From Lentibacillus amyloliquefaciens (lineage in GTDB: Bacteria > Bacillota > Bacilli > Bacillales > Amphibacillaceae), in the NCBI RefSeq assembly GCF_001307805.1, contig NZ_CP013862.1:124001-188000 (forward strand): a stretch of DNA of 64,000 nt. Direction: 5' to 3'. The position numbers and the translations under genes were made by a program. Position 1 is the first letter of the stretch; the number at the start of each line of letters is the position of its first letter. Positions 45,354 to 54,719 of the stretch are shown here, piece by piece. Under the pieces are notes generated by a model, which was given only the letters and a program-made list of their open reading frames with translations, had not been told where the DNA came from and searched no databases.

Positions 45354-46601
45354 ATGGTAAAAAAATTAATCAAAAATGGTTTATTAATTGATGGAAACGG
45401 TGGTGAGCCTCAGAAAGATTCGATTGTTGTAACAGAGGATGCCCGGATTGTATATACCGGTTCTGAACAGGGCTATACTGCCAGTGGCGATGAAACGATT
45501 GTTGATGCACAAGGCGGGACCATTCTTCCCGGATTAATCGATTCTCATGTGCATATGATGATGGAATACGCACCGATTGCTGAAAAATTGACGACACCAT
45601 TTTCCTATATGTATTATCAGGCGGCGCAGTATTTAGAAACGACGCTGCAAGCAGGTATTACAACTGTTCGGGATGCGCTTGGTGCTGACCGCGGGGTGAA
45701 AAAGGCGATTGAAGATGGCTTGATTCAAGGCCCTCGTATGCAATTAAGCATTAACGCTTTAACGACAACCGGCGGGCATGGTGATGGCTACCAGGTTTCC
45801 GGTGATGTGATGGATCTTTTGCCATCCGGGTATCGTGGCATGCCTGATGGGAGATGTGACGGTGCCGGAGAAGTACGCAAAAAGACACGTGAAATGCTTC
45901 GTGCCGGTGCAGAAGTGATTAAAGTGCATGCAACAGGCGGTGTCTTAAGTCCAACAGATCACCCTGAATTCACTCAATTTTCCCCGGAAGAGCTTAAGGT
46001 CATTGTTGAAGAAGGACGTTTCAGAAAAGGAACCAAAGTCATGGCGCATGCTCAAGGTGCCGAGGGCATAAAAAATGCGGTTCAAGCAGGGGTTCATTCG
46101 ATTGAACACGGTATATTTCTGGATGACGAAGCGATTGAACTGATGCTTGAAAACGGTACTTACCTTGTCCCGACATTGCTTGCGCCGGTTGCGGTACTTG
46201 AAACAGCTGACGAAAAAGGTATGCCGACCAGTGCTGTTCAAAAATCAAAAGAAGTCATTGAACAGCACAATGCAAGTATTGCAAAAGCTCATCAAGCCGG
46301 CGTCAAAATCGCCATGGGAACGGATGCCGGTGTCATGAAACATGGTACCAATCTAAGAGAACTCGGTTTAATGGTAGATGTCGGCATGAGTCCAATGGAA
46401 ACAATTGTAGCAACAACAAAAACAGCTGCTGAATGTCTGGGCTGGGATGATAAAGTCGGCACACTGGAAGAAGGTAAACAAGCAGACGTTGTTATTGTGA
46501 AAGGCAACCCGCTTGATGATATTAATTCACTTGCTGATAATGACACGATTCAGCTGGTCATGAAAGATGGCGATGTTGCAAAAAATACGTTAGAAAAATG
46601 A
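45354..46601 (+). CDS. Amidohydrolase family metal-dependent hydrolase
   Basis: 415 residues. The first metal motif is LPGLIDSHVHMM, a further KVHATGG is the likely carboxylated-lysine region, IEHGIFLDDEAIELM and MAHAQGAEGIKNAV carry metal histidines, and MGTDAGVMKHGTNLREL has the final catalytic aspartate. These are hallmarks of the imidazolonepropionase/prolidase-like group that hydrolyses cyclic amides or dipeptides. It probably acts with the membrane protein upstream and the M20 amidase downstream in the catabolism of one compound. GGGAG precedes the ATG. Confidence 0.9.
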   Translation: MVKKLIKNGLLIDGNGGEPQKDSIVVTEDARIVYTGSEQGYTASGDETIVDAQGGTILPGLIDSHVHMMMEYAPIAEKLTTPFSYMYYQAAQYLETTLQAGITTVRDALGADRGVKKAIEDGLIQGPRMQLSINALTTTGGHGDGYQVSGDVMDLLPSGYRGMPDGRCDGAGEVRKKTREMLRAGAEVIKVHATGGVLSPTDHPEFTQFSPEELKVIVEEGRFRKGTKVMAHAQGAEGIKNAVQAGVHSIEHGIFLDDEAIELMLENGTYLVPTLLAPVAVLETADEKGMPTSAVQKSKEVIEQHNASIAKAHQAGVKIAMGTDAGVMKHGTNLRELGLMVDVGMSPMETIVATTKTAAECLGWDDKVGTLEEGKQADVVIVKGNPLDDINSLADNDTIQLVMKDGDVAKNTLEK

Positions 46602-46627
46602 TATAGATTATGCGTTATCAACTAAGG

Positions 46628-46666
46628 CATGATATTATCTGAAATAGGTGATATCATGTCTTTTTG
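46628..46666 (+). terminator. Terminator between the amidohydrolase and amidase genes
   Basis: GCATGATAT pairs with ATATCATGT around an AT loop, followed by CTTTTT, 27 bases after the amidohydrolase stop. Confidence 0.65.
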
Positions 46667-46686
46667 ATAGTTAAGGAGGCTTTCAA

Positions 46687-47967
46687 GTGGGGATTTTGTA
46701 TAACGATTTAATGAGAGGCTATGATACAGGATATAACTTTGACGGTATTTCCGGTGAGAGGCTGGCTGAACGGCTTGACGCGATTTCTGAAATCGGACTG
46801 ACAAAAGATTCTGGGTCACACCGTCCGGGTTTTTCCGGGGAAGAGAAAAAGGCAAAAGACCTGGCAGCTAAATGGATGAAAGACGCTGGGCTTGAAGTGC
46901 GCCATGATGGAGCAGGCAATGTATTCGGACGTCTGCCCGGTAAGAACGATGAACTGCCGGCGTTGCTGAGCGGTTCACATCTTGACAGCGTTCCGAACGG
47001 CGGACACTTTGACGGACCGTTGGGTGTTCTGACCGCTCTGGAAGTAGCAGAAGCTTGGCAAGCAACCGGGTATCAGCCTGAAAGACCATATGAAGTTGTC
47101 GCTTTTACGGATGAAGAAGGGGCCAGGTTCAATGGCGGACTGCATGGAAGTGAGGCAGTTGTCGGCAAGAGCGATATCGAGGACAAATTAAAACTTGTCG
47201 ATTACAATGGATTAAATTTTGCAGACGTGCTGGAACATATCGGCCTAAGTGTCGATGACTATTTAGACGCAAAGCGTGACCAAGAGGAAATTGACATGTT
47301 TGTCGAGGTCCATATTGAACAGGGGAAACAGCTGGAACGTGAAGGCTTGCCATGTGGAATAGTAACCGGGATCGCCGGGCCGTGCTGGATTGAATTGACA
47401 TTTACCGGTGAAGCTGGCCATGCCGGGAATACACCCATGAAGGACCGGAAAGACGCTCTTGTGGCTGCAGCTGAATTTATTGGAGGCGTACACGAGCTCC
47501 CGGCTTTAATTAGCGATACGGCGGTGGCGACAGTCGGGAAAATCGATGCTGAGCCTAACGGCGTGAATGTCATTCCCGGCAGTGTGACGCTTTATGCCGA
47601 TATTCGTGATATTTTTAAGGAGACTAGAGACAATCTTGTTGATAAGGTGCTGGAACTGGCAGAGAAGACAGCTGACAAGCACCAGGTGAATATAGAGCAT
47701 GTCGAGAAAATGCGTGTTGCACCGGTCCCGATTGAAGACGAAAAGCAGCAGCTTCTGGAGACGTCTTTTCGAGAAAAAAACATCCGGCCATACCGTCTGC
47801 CAAGCGGAGCTGGACATGATGCTATGATTATTGGCGCAAGGTGGCCGGTCGCCATGCTGTTTACACAAAGCAAAGACGGTATCAGCCACAATCCGGATGA
47901 GTGGTCTGATATGAATGATTGCGTGCAGACTGTTCATGTGCTGAAGAATTTTTTGGAAAAAGTGTAG
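46687..47967 (+). CDS. M20 family Zn-dependent amidase (hydantoinase/carbamoylase type)
   Basis: 426 residues with a GTG start behind TAAGGAGG. The dinuclear zinc motifs are GSHLDSVPNGGHFDGPLGVL (His and bridging Asp), AFTDEEGARFNGGLHGS (catalytic Glu-Glu), EVHIEQGKQLE and the late SGAGHDAMIIG; the GEAGHAGNTPMKDRKD lid segment binds the carboxylate. This set is typical of N-carbamoyl-L-amino acid hydrolase and allantoate amidohydrolase (AllC/HyuC). Together with the amidohydrolase and the transporter it suggests breakdown of a hydantoin-like, ureide or N-acylated amino acid. Confidence 0.92.
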   Translation: MGILYNDLMRGYDTGYNFDGISGERLAERLDAISEIGLTKDSGSHRPGFSGEEKKAKDLAAKWMKDAGLEVRHDGAGNVFGRLPGKNDELPALLSGSHLDSVPNGGHFDGPLGVLTALEVAEAWQATGYQPERPYEVVAFTDEEGARFNGGLHGSEAVVGKSDIEDKLKLVDYNGLNFADVLEHIGLSVDDYLDAKRDQEEIDMFVEVHIEQGKQLEREGLPCGIVTGIAGPCWIELTFTGEAGHAGNTPMKDRKDALVAAAEFIGGVHELPALISDTAVATVGKIDAEPNGVNVIPGSVTLYADIRDIFKETRDNLVDKVLELAEKTADKHQVNIEHVEKMRVAPVPIEDEKQQLLETSFREKNIRPYRLPSGAGHDAMIIGARWPVAMLFTQSKDGISHNPDEWSDMNDCVQTVHVLKNFLEKV

Positions 47968-47990
47968 AGCCAAAGAAAAAATCAAAACAG

Positions 47991-48025
47991 ATAATGCCAG
48001 GATGATGAGTCCTGGCATTTTGTAT
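47991..48025 (+). terminator. Terminator after the M20 amidase gene
   Basis: AATGCCAGGA pairs with TCCTGGCATT around TGATGAG, followed by TTGTA. Confidence 0.75.
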
Positions 48026-48203
48026 GCGATAAAGACGTCAGGCAGCCGCCTCAAATATGTACATTCAAACGAAATTCATGCAGCAATTAAACTTGAAATG
48101 TTCAATTATTTTAATCGGTTGTGTCTTAAAATTTCATATGGTATGATACAGCGGTGACTTTAAATTCACAAAAAGTAACTACCTGGTCAAAAAGGAGGAT
48201 ATG

Positions 48204-49076
48204 ATGGGGCAGCGAAGAGAAGAAATGTTGGATGCGGCTGTCCAATTGTTTCAGGAAAACGGCTTTCACGCAACGTCTGTAGAGGATATCGCGCGTGCAT
48301 CCGGAATTTCCAAGGGCGGTTTTTATAAACATTTTGATTCTAAAGAAACCATGATTCTGGAATTATTACAGCGCTATTATAATGAAATGTTTCGGGAAGC
48401 AGATCGCTTTTCGGAAGATTTAAAAGAATCGCCTTTACTGGTGCTTAAAAAGAAAATTACTATTGAACTGGAAAAATCAATCGACTATCGATACTTTTTT
48501 CATGCCATTGTGACCGATTTTTCTCCTAATGACACAGGACCTGTTCCAAAATCACTGGACCACATACAGCATAAGCTTCATGAATGGCGTAAGTATGCAT
48601 TACTGGAAGCGTTCGGGTCAAAGTCTAAAAACTATTTAAGTGATTTGGCAGTCGTTATGGAAGGTATCATCCACAGCTATTTGATGAAGATCATCTGGCA
48701 GGGAACGGATTTGCCTTTGGATATGCTGGGAGATTTTATTGCAGAATGTCTTCAGGCGATTGTGGCAAACGATGAAAATATTTTTCCGGTATTGCCGGGC
48801 AGTCTAAGCGGTGATAGCCGTGCTTCGATTCAGGAGGACTTGAAGCTTCAATTGGATGCGATTCGCACTGAATTAGACAGGGAACCAGAAACATTTTCAT
48901 CCTTCGAAAAAGATATACAAACTTTTGATTTATTGATTGAAGAACTCGGACAGGAAAAGGTGCGGGAATTTCTGGTCGATGCGTTACTCGCTCAGCTTTA
49001 CCGCCGTCCGAATCTAAAAGAAAAACTAACATCTATTTTAACAACATGGGAAGTATGGAAAGGGGATTTAACATGA
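48204..49076 (+). CDS. TetR family transcriptional regulator
   Basis: 290 residues, longer than usual for TetR. The start is taken as ATG 48204, spaced properly from AAAGGAGG; ATG 48201 is too close. The N-terminal DNA-binding domain is REEMLDAAVQLFQENGFHAT, SVEDIARASGISKGGFYKHF. The ligand domain is extended by about 80 residues of helical sequence after position 210. The stop overlaps the start of the MFS pump gene (ATGA), so it probably regulates that pump within one operon. Confidence 0.92.
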   Translation: MGQRREEMLDAAVQLFQENGFHATSVEDIARASGISKGGFYKHFDSKETMILELLQRYYNEMFREADRFSEDLKESPLLVLKKKITIELEKSIDYRYFFHAIVTDFSPNDTGPVPKSLDHIQHKLHEWRKYALLEAFGSKSKNYLSDLAVVMEGIIHSYLMKIIWQGTDLPLDMLGDFIAECLQAIVANDENIFPVLPGSLSGDSRASIQEDLKLQLDAIRTELDREPETFSSFEKDIQTFDLLIEELGQEKVREFLVDALLAQLYRRPNLKEKLTSILTTWEVWKGDLT

Positions 49077-50539
49077 GTGATACAGCAACTTCCTGGAATT
49101 TGCCCCCGAAACAAAAAGCGTTGATGATCGCTGCATTGCTGACTGGGGCATTTATGGGCATAATAAATGAAACATTACTGGCTACCGCATTGCCAACGAT
49201 TCAAGAAGCGTTTGGCATAACGCAGGGAGAAGTTCAATGGATGACCACAGCATTTTTAATGACAAATGGGATTATGATACCCGTCTCTGCTTTTCTGATT
49301 GACCGTTTTACAACACGAGGCTTATTTTTAACCGCTATTGCGTTGTTTGGTGCAGGGACTGTCATTGCAGCCATCGCTCCGGTTTATCCTATCCTTCTAT
49401 TGGGGCGGGTCGTCCAAGCTTCGGGATCCGGAATTATGCTGCCGTTGTTGATGACGGTTCTTTTGGCAGTCATCTCTGTTGAACGGCGCGGGACAGCGAT
49501 GGGAATGATCGGGATTGTGATTGCGTTTGGTCCGGCGATCGGGCCTACGTTGTCCGGTTTCTTGTTGGAATATTTTTCCTGGCGTTCATTGTTCCTCACC
49601 GTTCTTCCGATTGTCGCTGTGACCATTACAATTGCAGCGCTTTTCCTGAGGAATGTGACCGACCTTCGGAAACCAAAGATCGATGTCTTGTCGATTATAT
49701 TGTCTTCAGTCGGTTTCGGTTCATTTTTATATGGTTTCAGTATCGCATCGGAAAGTGGCTGGACCAGTCCTGTTGTCATTATCTCGATTATAATCGGTAT
49801 TCTCGTGATTGGATTATTCATCTGGCGGCAGATTGTACTGGAAACACCAATGCTTGAATTCCGTGTTTTTAAATTCAGGATTTTCACTTTGGCTATTGTC
49901 ATCACGATGACGGTTCTGATTTCGATGATTGGGGCCGAGACGCTGCTGCCGCTGTTCATGCAAAATGTATTGCAATTTACGCCATTACAATCCGGCTTGA
50001 TGCTGCTTCCTGGCGCAATCGTAATTGGGATTATGTCGCCGATTACCGGCCGGTTGTTTGATAAGTTTGGAGCTAAGTGGCTGGCATTGATTGGCTTAAG
50101 TGTTGTGACGGTTACAACCTTTATGTTTACCAGATTATCGTTGGAAACGTCATTTATGTATTTGACAATTATTTATGCCATCCGTATGTTTGGTTTGTCG
50201 TTTGCTTTGATGCCTGTTATGACATCTGCGCTCAACCAGCTTCCGCCGAAATGGTATGCACACGGTTCTGCCATGGCGAATACGCTGCAGCAAATTTCAG
50301 CTTCAATCGGTACAGCGATTCTTGTGACCCTTGTCGCTATGGGAACGAATAGTTTTGCTCCGGAATCAGATACGTCTCCGGAACTGACTGGAAGACTTGC
50401 GCAAGTTGTTGGATTTGAATGGGCGTTTATGGGCAGCACAATCCTTGCCTTTTTCGCATTTATTTTGGCACTGTTTCTGAAGCCGCCGAAACAGGAAAAA
50501 GAAATTGTCCGGCAGATTCACAATCAGGATGCGAGTTAA
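49073..50539 (+). CDS. MFS multidrug efflux transporter, DHA2 (EmrB/QacA) type
   Basis: 488 residues from the ATG at 49073 with AAAGGGG upstream; it overlaps the TetR stop by four bases. About fourteen membrane helices are seen. Motif D1-like LDETLLATALPTIQ is here NETLLATALPTIQEAFG; motif C is GMIGIVIAFGPAIGPTLSGFL; GRLFDKFGAKWLALIG is the repeated motif A. Transporters of this type expel lipophilic drugs against protons. Regulation by the preceding TetR protein is inferred. Confidence 0.93.
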   Translation: MSDTATSWNLPPKQKALMIAALLTGAFMGIINETLLATALPTIQEAFGITQGEVQWMTTAFLMTNGIMIPVSAFLIDRFTTRGLFLTAIALFGAGTVIAAIAPVYPILLLGRVVQASGSGIMLPLLMTVLLAVISVERRGTAMGMIGIVIAFGPAIGPTLSGFLLEYFSWRSLFLTVLPIVAVTITIAALFLRNVTDLRKPKIDVLSIILSSVGFGSFLYGFSIASESGWTSPVVIISIIIGILVIGLFIWRQIVLETPMLEFRVFKFRIFTLAIVITMTVLISMIGAETLLPLFMQNVLQFTPLQSGLMLLPGAIVIGIMSPITGRLFDKFGAKWLALIGLSVVTVTTFMFTRLSLETSFMYLTIIYAIRMFGLSFALMPVMTSALNQLPPKWYAHGSAMANTLQQISASIGTAILVTLVAMGTNSFAPESDTSPELTGRLAQVVGFEWAFMGSTILAFFAFILALFLKPPKQEKEIVRQIHNQDAS

Positions 50540-50550
50540 AAATAAGACGA

Positions 50551-50589
50551 AAGAGAAGCTGTTTCACTTGCTGGACAGCTTCTTTTTTT
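50551..50589 (+). terminator. Terminator after the MFS gene
   Basis: GAGAAGCTGT pairs with ACAGCTTCTT, followed by TTTTTT. Confidence 0.85.
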
Positions 50590-50626
50590 GAAATCCATTA
50601 ATGGTCAAATTTGCAATTAGTGCGTG

Positions 50627-50652
50627 TTTAAAAAGTCCGGTAAAAATGACCC
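50627..50652 (-). repeat. Dispersed repeat, family C (short fragment)
   Basis: GTTTAAAAAGTCCGGTAAAAATGAC (in pieces TTTAAAAAGTCC and GGTAAAAATGAC) equals the leading end of the long copy at 31990-32165, which is in the opposite orientation. Confidence 0.6.
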
Positions 50653-50712
50653 GGGGTATTGGCTGAGTTGAATAAAGACGAATGTTTTTACTAAGATACC
50701 ATTATAATAGCA

Positions 50713-50757
50713 AAAAGAAGCGGGCTTTCTATAAAAAGGGAAGCCCGCTTCTTTTTT
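50713..50757. terminator. Bidirectional terminator downstream of a yjcZ gene
   Basis: AAAAGAAGCGGGCTT pairs with AAGCCCGCTTCTTTT, a 15-bp stem with A and T runs at each end. It ends the minus-strand yjcZ gene at 50762. Confidence 0.88.
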
Positions 50758-50761
50758 AGTT

Positions 50762-50971
50762 TTAGCACCACGTTGCACCAACGATAATCAGCAGGATAAA
50801 CAATACAACGATTAGCGCAAAACCACGGCCGCCGCCATGGCCGCAACCGCCACCATAGCCGCCATAACCGAATCCGGCACCGCCGAATCCAGGTCCGCCA
50901 TAGCCGGCTCCGGCTACCTGGCCGCCGTAGCCACCACCGTGTCCGTATCCATGATTAGATCCAGAACCCAT
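50762..50971 (-). CDS. YjcZ family Gly-rich small protein (sporulation-type)
   Basis: 69 residues. The first 48 are almost only Gly and Tyr with some Ala and His (repeats of [16 protein letters not shown]), then comes the family helix [31 protein letters not shown] precedes the ATG on the minus strand. It lies next to another yjcZ gene at 51022 and resembles the one at 41002. The long Gly/Tyr head could suit a spore-surface or cross-linked role; that is inference. Confidence 0.85.
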   Translation of the reverse strand: MGSGSNHGYGHGGGYGGQVAGAGYGGPGFGGAGFGYGGYGGGCGHGGGRGFALIVVLFILLIIVGATWC

Positions 50972-51021
50972 TTGCAGCCCTCCTTCTAAGTTGTTTTGAT
51001 TTTTTAGGGTTGGTTTATTTA

Positions 51022-51126
51022 TTAATATCCAACGTAAGCAACGCCTACTATAATCAACAGGATGAATAGAACGACGATTAAGGCAAAGCCACCGCCGTAT
51101 CCTGCTCCGCCTGCATAGTCACTCAT
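51022..51126 (-). CDS. YjcZ family small protein (sporulation-type)
   Basis: 34 residues: [20 protein letters not shown], then [28 protein letters not shown] precedes the ATG on the minus strand. It is the first of two tandem yjcZ genes, and its helix is nearly identical to those of the other two members in the window. Confidence 0.85.
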   Translation of the reverse strand: MSDYAGGAGYGGGFALIVVLFILLIIVGVAYVGY

Positions 51127-51216
51127 TCCAAAACACCTCCAATAACCGTTTGTTAATAATATATGTAGGTGAATGCAGATTGACATAGGCACACTCCCAG
51201 ATAAAAGGAATTGGGC

Positions 51217-51330
51217 GTGATTCCGATTTATGCCGTTTTATTTACACTGATTGCCACGGCAACTTACATTACGATCTTGTTCGGCAAGCTGATCATAGAC
51301 AAATACCTTTTCATTTCAGGCATCGGATGA
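51217..51330 (+). CDS. Possible small membrane protein
   Basis: 37 residues with a GTG start and AAAGGA seven bases upstream. One hydrophobic helix (IPIYAVLFTLIATATYITIL) is followed by FGKLIIDKYLFISGIG. No family was recognised. It reads toward the YppG-like gene, 37 bases further on. Size and codon pattern are plausible, but the call rests on the binding site and helix alone. Confidence 0.45.
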   Translation: MIPIYAVLFTLIATATYITILFGKLIIDKYLFISGIG

Positions 51331-51367
51331 ATAGGATATAGCAGAATCATCACAGGGAGGTGTTATC

Positions 51368-51598
51368 ATGTTTCATCCCGGAAGACCGCAGCCGCCAATG
51401 CCGCCGCGCCCTCATATGCGATCACCCCGGCAGCCAGTGCACATTTCGAACCAGCCATCTCAAGGGCAAAAACTGATCAATCAATTTCGCGATCCGGAGG
51501 GAAATTTAGATATAGATAAAATTACTGCAACTGCTCAGCAAATCGGTGAATTATACGGCCAGGTCAGCCCGCTTATAACGAAATTTATGAAAAGATAA
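51368..51598 (+). CDS. YppG family protein
   Basis: 76 residues. A proline/arginine-rich head (RPQPPMPPRPHMRSPRQP) precedes a helical end (LINQFRDPEGNLDIDKITAT, then QIGELYGQVSPLITKFMKR) matching YppG of Bacillus, a small protein expressed with spore-related genes. GGGAGGTG precedes the ATG. Function is not known. Confidence 0.8.
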   Translation: MFHPGRPQPPMPPRPHMRSPRQPVHISNQPSQGQKLINQFRDPEGNLDIDKITATAQQIGELYGQVSPLITKFMKR

Positions 51599-51784
51599 GA
51601 AAGGCTGCTGTACAATCGTTTAAAAATATCAGGTTTCAGAAGGCCAACGAAATCAAAACCAGGTTGAATTGTTCAATTATTTGTCCTCTCGCAGTGTTCA
51701 TGTTACGTTTAATTGACAGAATTTAAAAAATACACACAACATGATACACAGTGAATGCTGATAAAATATTTAGAAGGTGATGGC

Positions 51785-52594
51785 ATGGTGGAAACAAATC
51801 ACAATGATTGGCAAGTCATCCGTTTTAATGGTCACAAACCGTCTTCTATGAATGATGAAATCGCTACTGAATTTCCGTTGACTGTTGTATTAAATGACGA
51901 AGAATTTGCCACAATGGTATGTTCACCAACAGATATGGAGGAACTGGTCATTGGCTTTCTCGCATCAGAAGGTGTTATTCGTTTTTATGATGAGATCAAA
52001 ACGATTCATCTCGATGATACGAAGGGATTTGTTTATATCGAGCTTCATAAAAACATTGATTCCTTTCAGCAGTATTCAAAACGATTTATCGGTTCCTGCT
52101 GCGGGAAAAGCCGGCAATTTTATTTTAAAAATGATGTTCAGACAGCCAAAACCATTTACAGCAAGCTTTCTGTATCAGCTGAAGTGTGCTATGCATTAAT
52201 GAATGAACTACAACAAGCCTCAGATCAATTTATTCGTACCGGTGGGGTGCATAATGCTGCTTTGGCCACACCTGAAAAAACGCTGGTTCTCCGGACTGAT
52301 ATCGGAAGGCACAATGCGCTTGATAAACTCTATGGGTGTATTATACAAGAACGGATACCGATGAAAGATAAATTGATTGTATTCAGCGGCCGTGTGTCTT
52401 CAGAAGTCCTATTGAAAATCTCGAAAATCGGTTCAGGCATACTCCTTTCCAAGTCGGCTCCAACTGACTTAGCGCTTCAGCTGGCAGATGATTTAGGAAT
52501 AACTGTCATCGGTTTTGCAAGGAAAGGGAAGATGAACGTTTACACACACCCTCACCGGGTTGCCGGAGCAGATCCGTTAATGAACAAGCAATAA
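51785..52594 (+). CDS. fdhD: Formate dehydrogenase accessory sulfurtransferase FdhD
   Basis: 269 residues from the ATG at 51785, behind AGAAGGTGATGGC; an upstream ATG at 51755 has no site. The FdhD fold is shown by EFPLTVVLNDEEFATMVCSP, DMEELVIGFLASEGVI and RTGGVHNAALATPEKTLVLR, and the reactive loop reads RFIGSCCGKSRQ with two adjacent cysteines in place of the CxxC of E. coli. It passes sulfur to the molybdenum cofactor of formate dehydrogenase. No dehydrogenase gene is adjacent. Confidence 0.95.
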   Translation: MVETNHNDWQVIRFNGHKPSSMNDEIATEFPLTVVLNDEEFATMVCSPTDMEELVIGFLASEGVIRFYDEIKTIHLDDTKGFVYIELHKNIDSFQQYSKRFIGSCCGKSRQFYFKNDVQTAKTIYSKLSVSAEVCYALMNELQQASDQFIRTGGVHNAALATPEKTLVLRTDIGRHNALDKLYGCIIQERIPMKDKLIVFSGRVSSEVLLKISKIGSGILLSKSAPTDLALQLADDLGITVIGFARKGKMNVYTHPHRVAGADPLMNKQ

Positions 52595-52696
52595 TCAATT
52601 GAAAAGCAGGCGTTTACTGCTGCCAAAAATAGGATACAGTATTAATGCAAAACAAGAGCATACTAATAGCAAAAGATATATTGGAGGGTCGCCTCA

Positions 52697-52873
52697 ATGG
52701 CAAAAAAGCATAATAAGGTTAACCCGGAAGACAGCAGAAATATTGCTGAAAGAAATTTTGAACCTGAAAATTATACCGGCAATACGCAGTTTGATAAAGG
52801 CATGGCAGAAACGCACGAACAAGTATCTGATGATTACCATGAAGGCACGATTGATCGTAAATTAAAAGAATAG
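52697..52873 (+). CDS. Small hydrophilic protein, DUF4025/YozQ-like
   Basis: 58 residues, with GGAGGGTCGCCTCA before the ATG. The end GMAETHEQVSDDYHEGTIDR resembles the conserved C-terminal motif of DUF4025 (YozQ) proteins of Bacillus. It is acidic, without cysteine or membrane helix. Function is unknown. A terminator follows within 20 bases. Confidence 0.75.
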   Translation: MAKKHNKVNPEDSRNIAERNFEPENYTGNTQFDKGMAETHEQVSDDYHEGTIDRKLKE

Positions 52874-52879
52874 CACAGA

Positions 52880-52918
52880 CAGATTATAAAGAGTCTTATA
52901 AGAGGCTCTTTTTTTGTT
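52880..52918 (+). terminator. Terminator after the DUF4025-like gene
   Basis: AAAGAG and CTCTTT close a short hairpin with TC/GG inside, followed by TTTT. The remaining gap to 53199 holds no gene that I can support. Confidence 0.65.
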
Positions 52919-53199
52919 AAAGTGTGATACAAAACGCATAAGCTTATGATAGAGTCTCCCCTCTCTAATGACGCAGATCGAAATTACTCGCTTTTAGTTA
53001 GACTCGAGACGAACTCTATGTTCACAGGCCAACAGGATATTGGTTTTGGGAGGCATTGGTTATTGACGTGTTGTGTTCAGCCTTTCTTCCTTATGGTATA
53101 AATTTCTCACCTTAGGTTCATCATTTTGAGAGGCAATGAAAAAAGGAATTAATGCCACCAATGTCGAAATATCCTTGTAAGGACTGTCGGGGTGATAGA

Positions 53200-54668
53200 A
53201 TGCGCGCGAAATATTACAGCTTCGGGTTACTTTTTCTTTTTCTGATTATATTTTCGATAGGGGCGTTTGCCCTCAATAAATCGGAGCAGACAGATAGTGG
53301 AGGAGAGGCGTACAATATGAAAGAAAAATTGAATCAGCTGATTGAAAGTGAGCCGAAGCTGCAGGGAGCAATTGCGGGGATAAGTGTTCGTGACGCTAAC
53401 ACGGGAGATAAAATTTATGATCATATGGGGGACGTCCGAATGCGCCCGGCTTCCAATATGAAATTATTGACAGCTGCCGCATCACTTTCCGTATTGGGTG
53501 AGGATTACAGATTTACCACAGAAGTGCTGGCTGACGGATCTGTATCAAACAATGAACTGAACGGTGATCTTTATTTAAAAGGTAAAGGAGACCCGACACT
53601 GCTCCCTGAGGACTTTGACACGCTTGCGAAAAAAGTGAAGGAAAAGGGGATTGATGTGATTAACGGGGATATTATTGCTGATGATACATGGTATGATGAT
53701 GTTAGGCTGTCGCCTGATGTTATCTGGAGCGATGAGCACTGGTACTATGGTGCGCAAATATCTGCTTTAACCGCTTCACCTGATAAGGATTTTGACGCCG
53801 GGACGCTCACTGTTGAAGTAGCGCCGGGTGATGTTGGCGAGCAGCCGGCGATTACAGTAATGCCTGAAACGGACTATGTCCAGGTAAGAAATCATGCCAA
53901 AACAGTTGCAGAGGGTGACGAGGACTTGACACTGAATCGGATTCACGGCCGGAATACGATTACGATTGACGGTACCATACCGGTCTCGTCAGGCAATGTT
54001 AAGGAATGGATGGCTGTCTGGGAACCGACCGGTTATGCGCTGGATTTGTTTAAGCAATCACTGAAGAAACAGGGAATCACGTGGAGCGGTGATGTGAAAC
54101 TCGGCCAGGCGCCGAAAAAAGCAGATGAATTATATATACACGAATCAATGCCCCTTTCAGAGCTGTTCGTTCCATTCATGAAATTAAGCAATAATACACA
54201 TGCGGAGATGCTCGTTAAGGAAATGGGGAAGGTTAAACAAGACGAAGGCAGCTGGGAAAAAGGACTGGAAACAGTTGAAACAGAAGTGGAAAAACTCGGA
54301 ATGAATCCCCGTAACTTCACCATTCGGGATGGTTCGGGTATTTCGCATCTGAACCTTATCCCCGCCAATGACATCACCAAATTGCTGCATGCCGCACAAG
54401 AGGAACCTTGGTTTGATACATACCTGAACGCACTTCCGGTAAGCGGTGAATCAGACAGGATGATCGGGGGACATTGCACGACCGGATGGAGGGTCAAAAC
54501 GTTCAAGCCAAAACCGGTACGATTGATGGCGTGAGCACACTTTCAGGTTATGTGGAGACAACTCAGGGAGACCAGCTGATTTTTTCCATCATGCTGAACA
54601 ACTTGCTTGATGAAGAAGATGGACCGGATATAGAGGACGAGATAATTAGGATGATCGCACACAATTGA
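53200..54668 (+). pseudogene. S13 D-Ala-D-Ala carboxypeptidase/endopeptidase (PBP4-type), frameshifted by one missing G
   Basis: The ATG at 53200 follows GGGGTGATAGA and starts [20 protein letters not shown], a signal anchor. The three penicillin-binding motifs are present: S85-N-M-K88 in [18 protein letters not shown] in [10 protein letters not shown], and KTG in [17 protein letters not shown]. The third lies in a different frame. Adding one G to the run at 54466-54470 turns the end into [18 protein letters not shown] and restores one protein of about 489 residues to the stop at 54666. Without it the protein lacks KTG and would be inactive. It trims or cleaves peptidoglycan cross-links outside the membrane. 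Confidence 0.92.
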
Positions 54669-54702
54669 TAAAAGGGAGCCTGTTTAATGCGGGCTCCCTT
54701 TT
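54665..54702. terminator. Bidirectional terminator after the S13 peptidase gene
   Basis: AAAAGGGAGCC pairs with GGCTCCCTTTT around TGTTTAATGC. It serves both the peptidase gene and the convergent Gln-rich gene. Confidence 0.88.
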
Positions 54703-54719
54703 ATTAATGTCAATTCATA

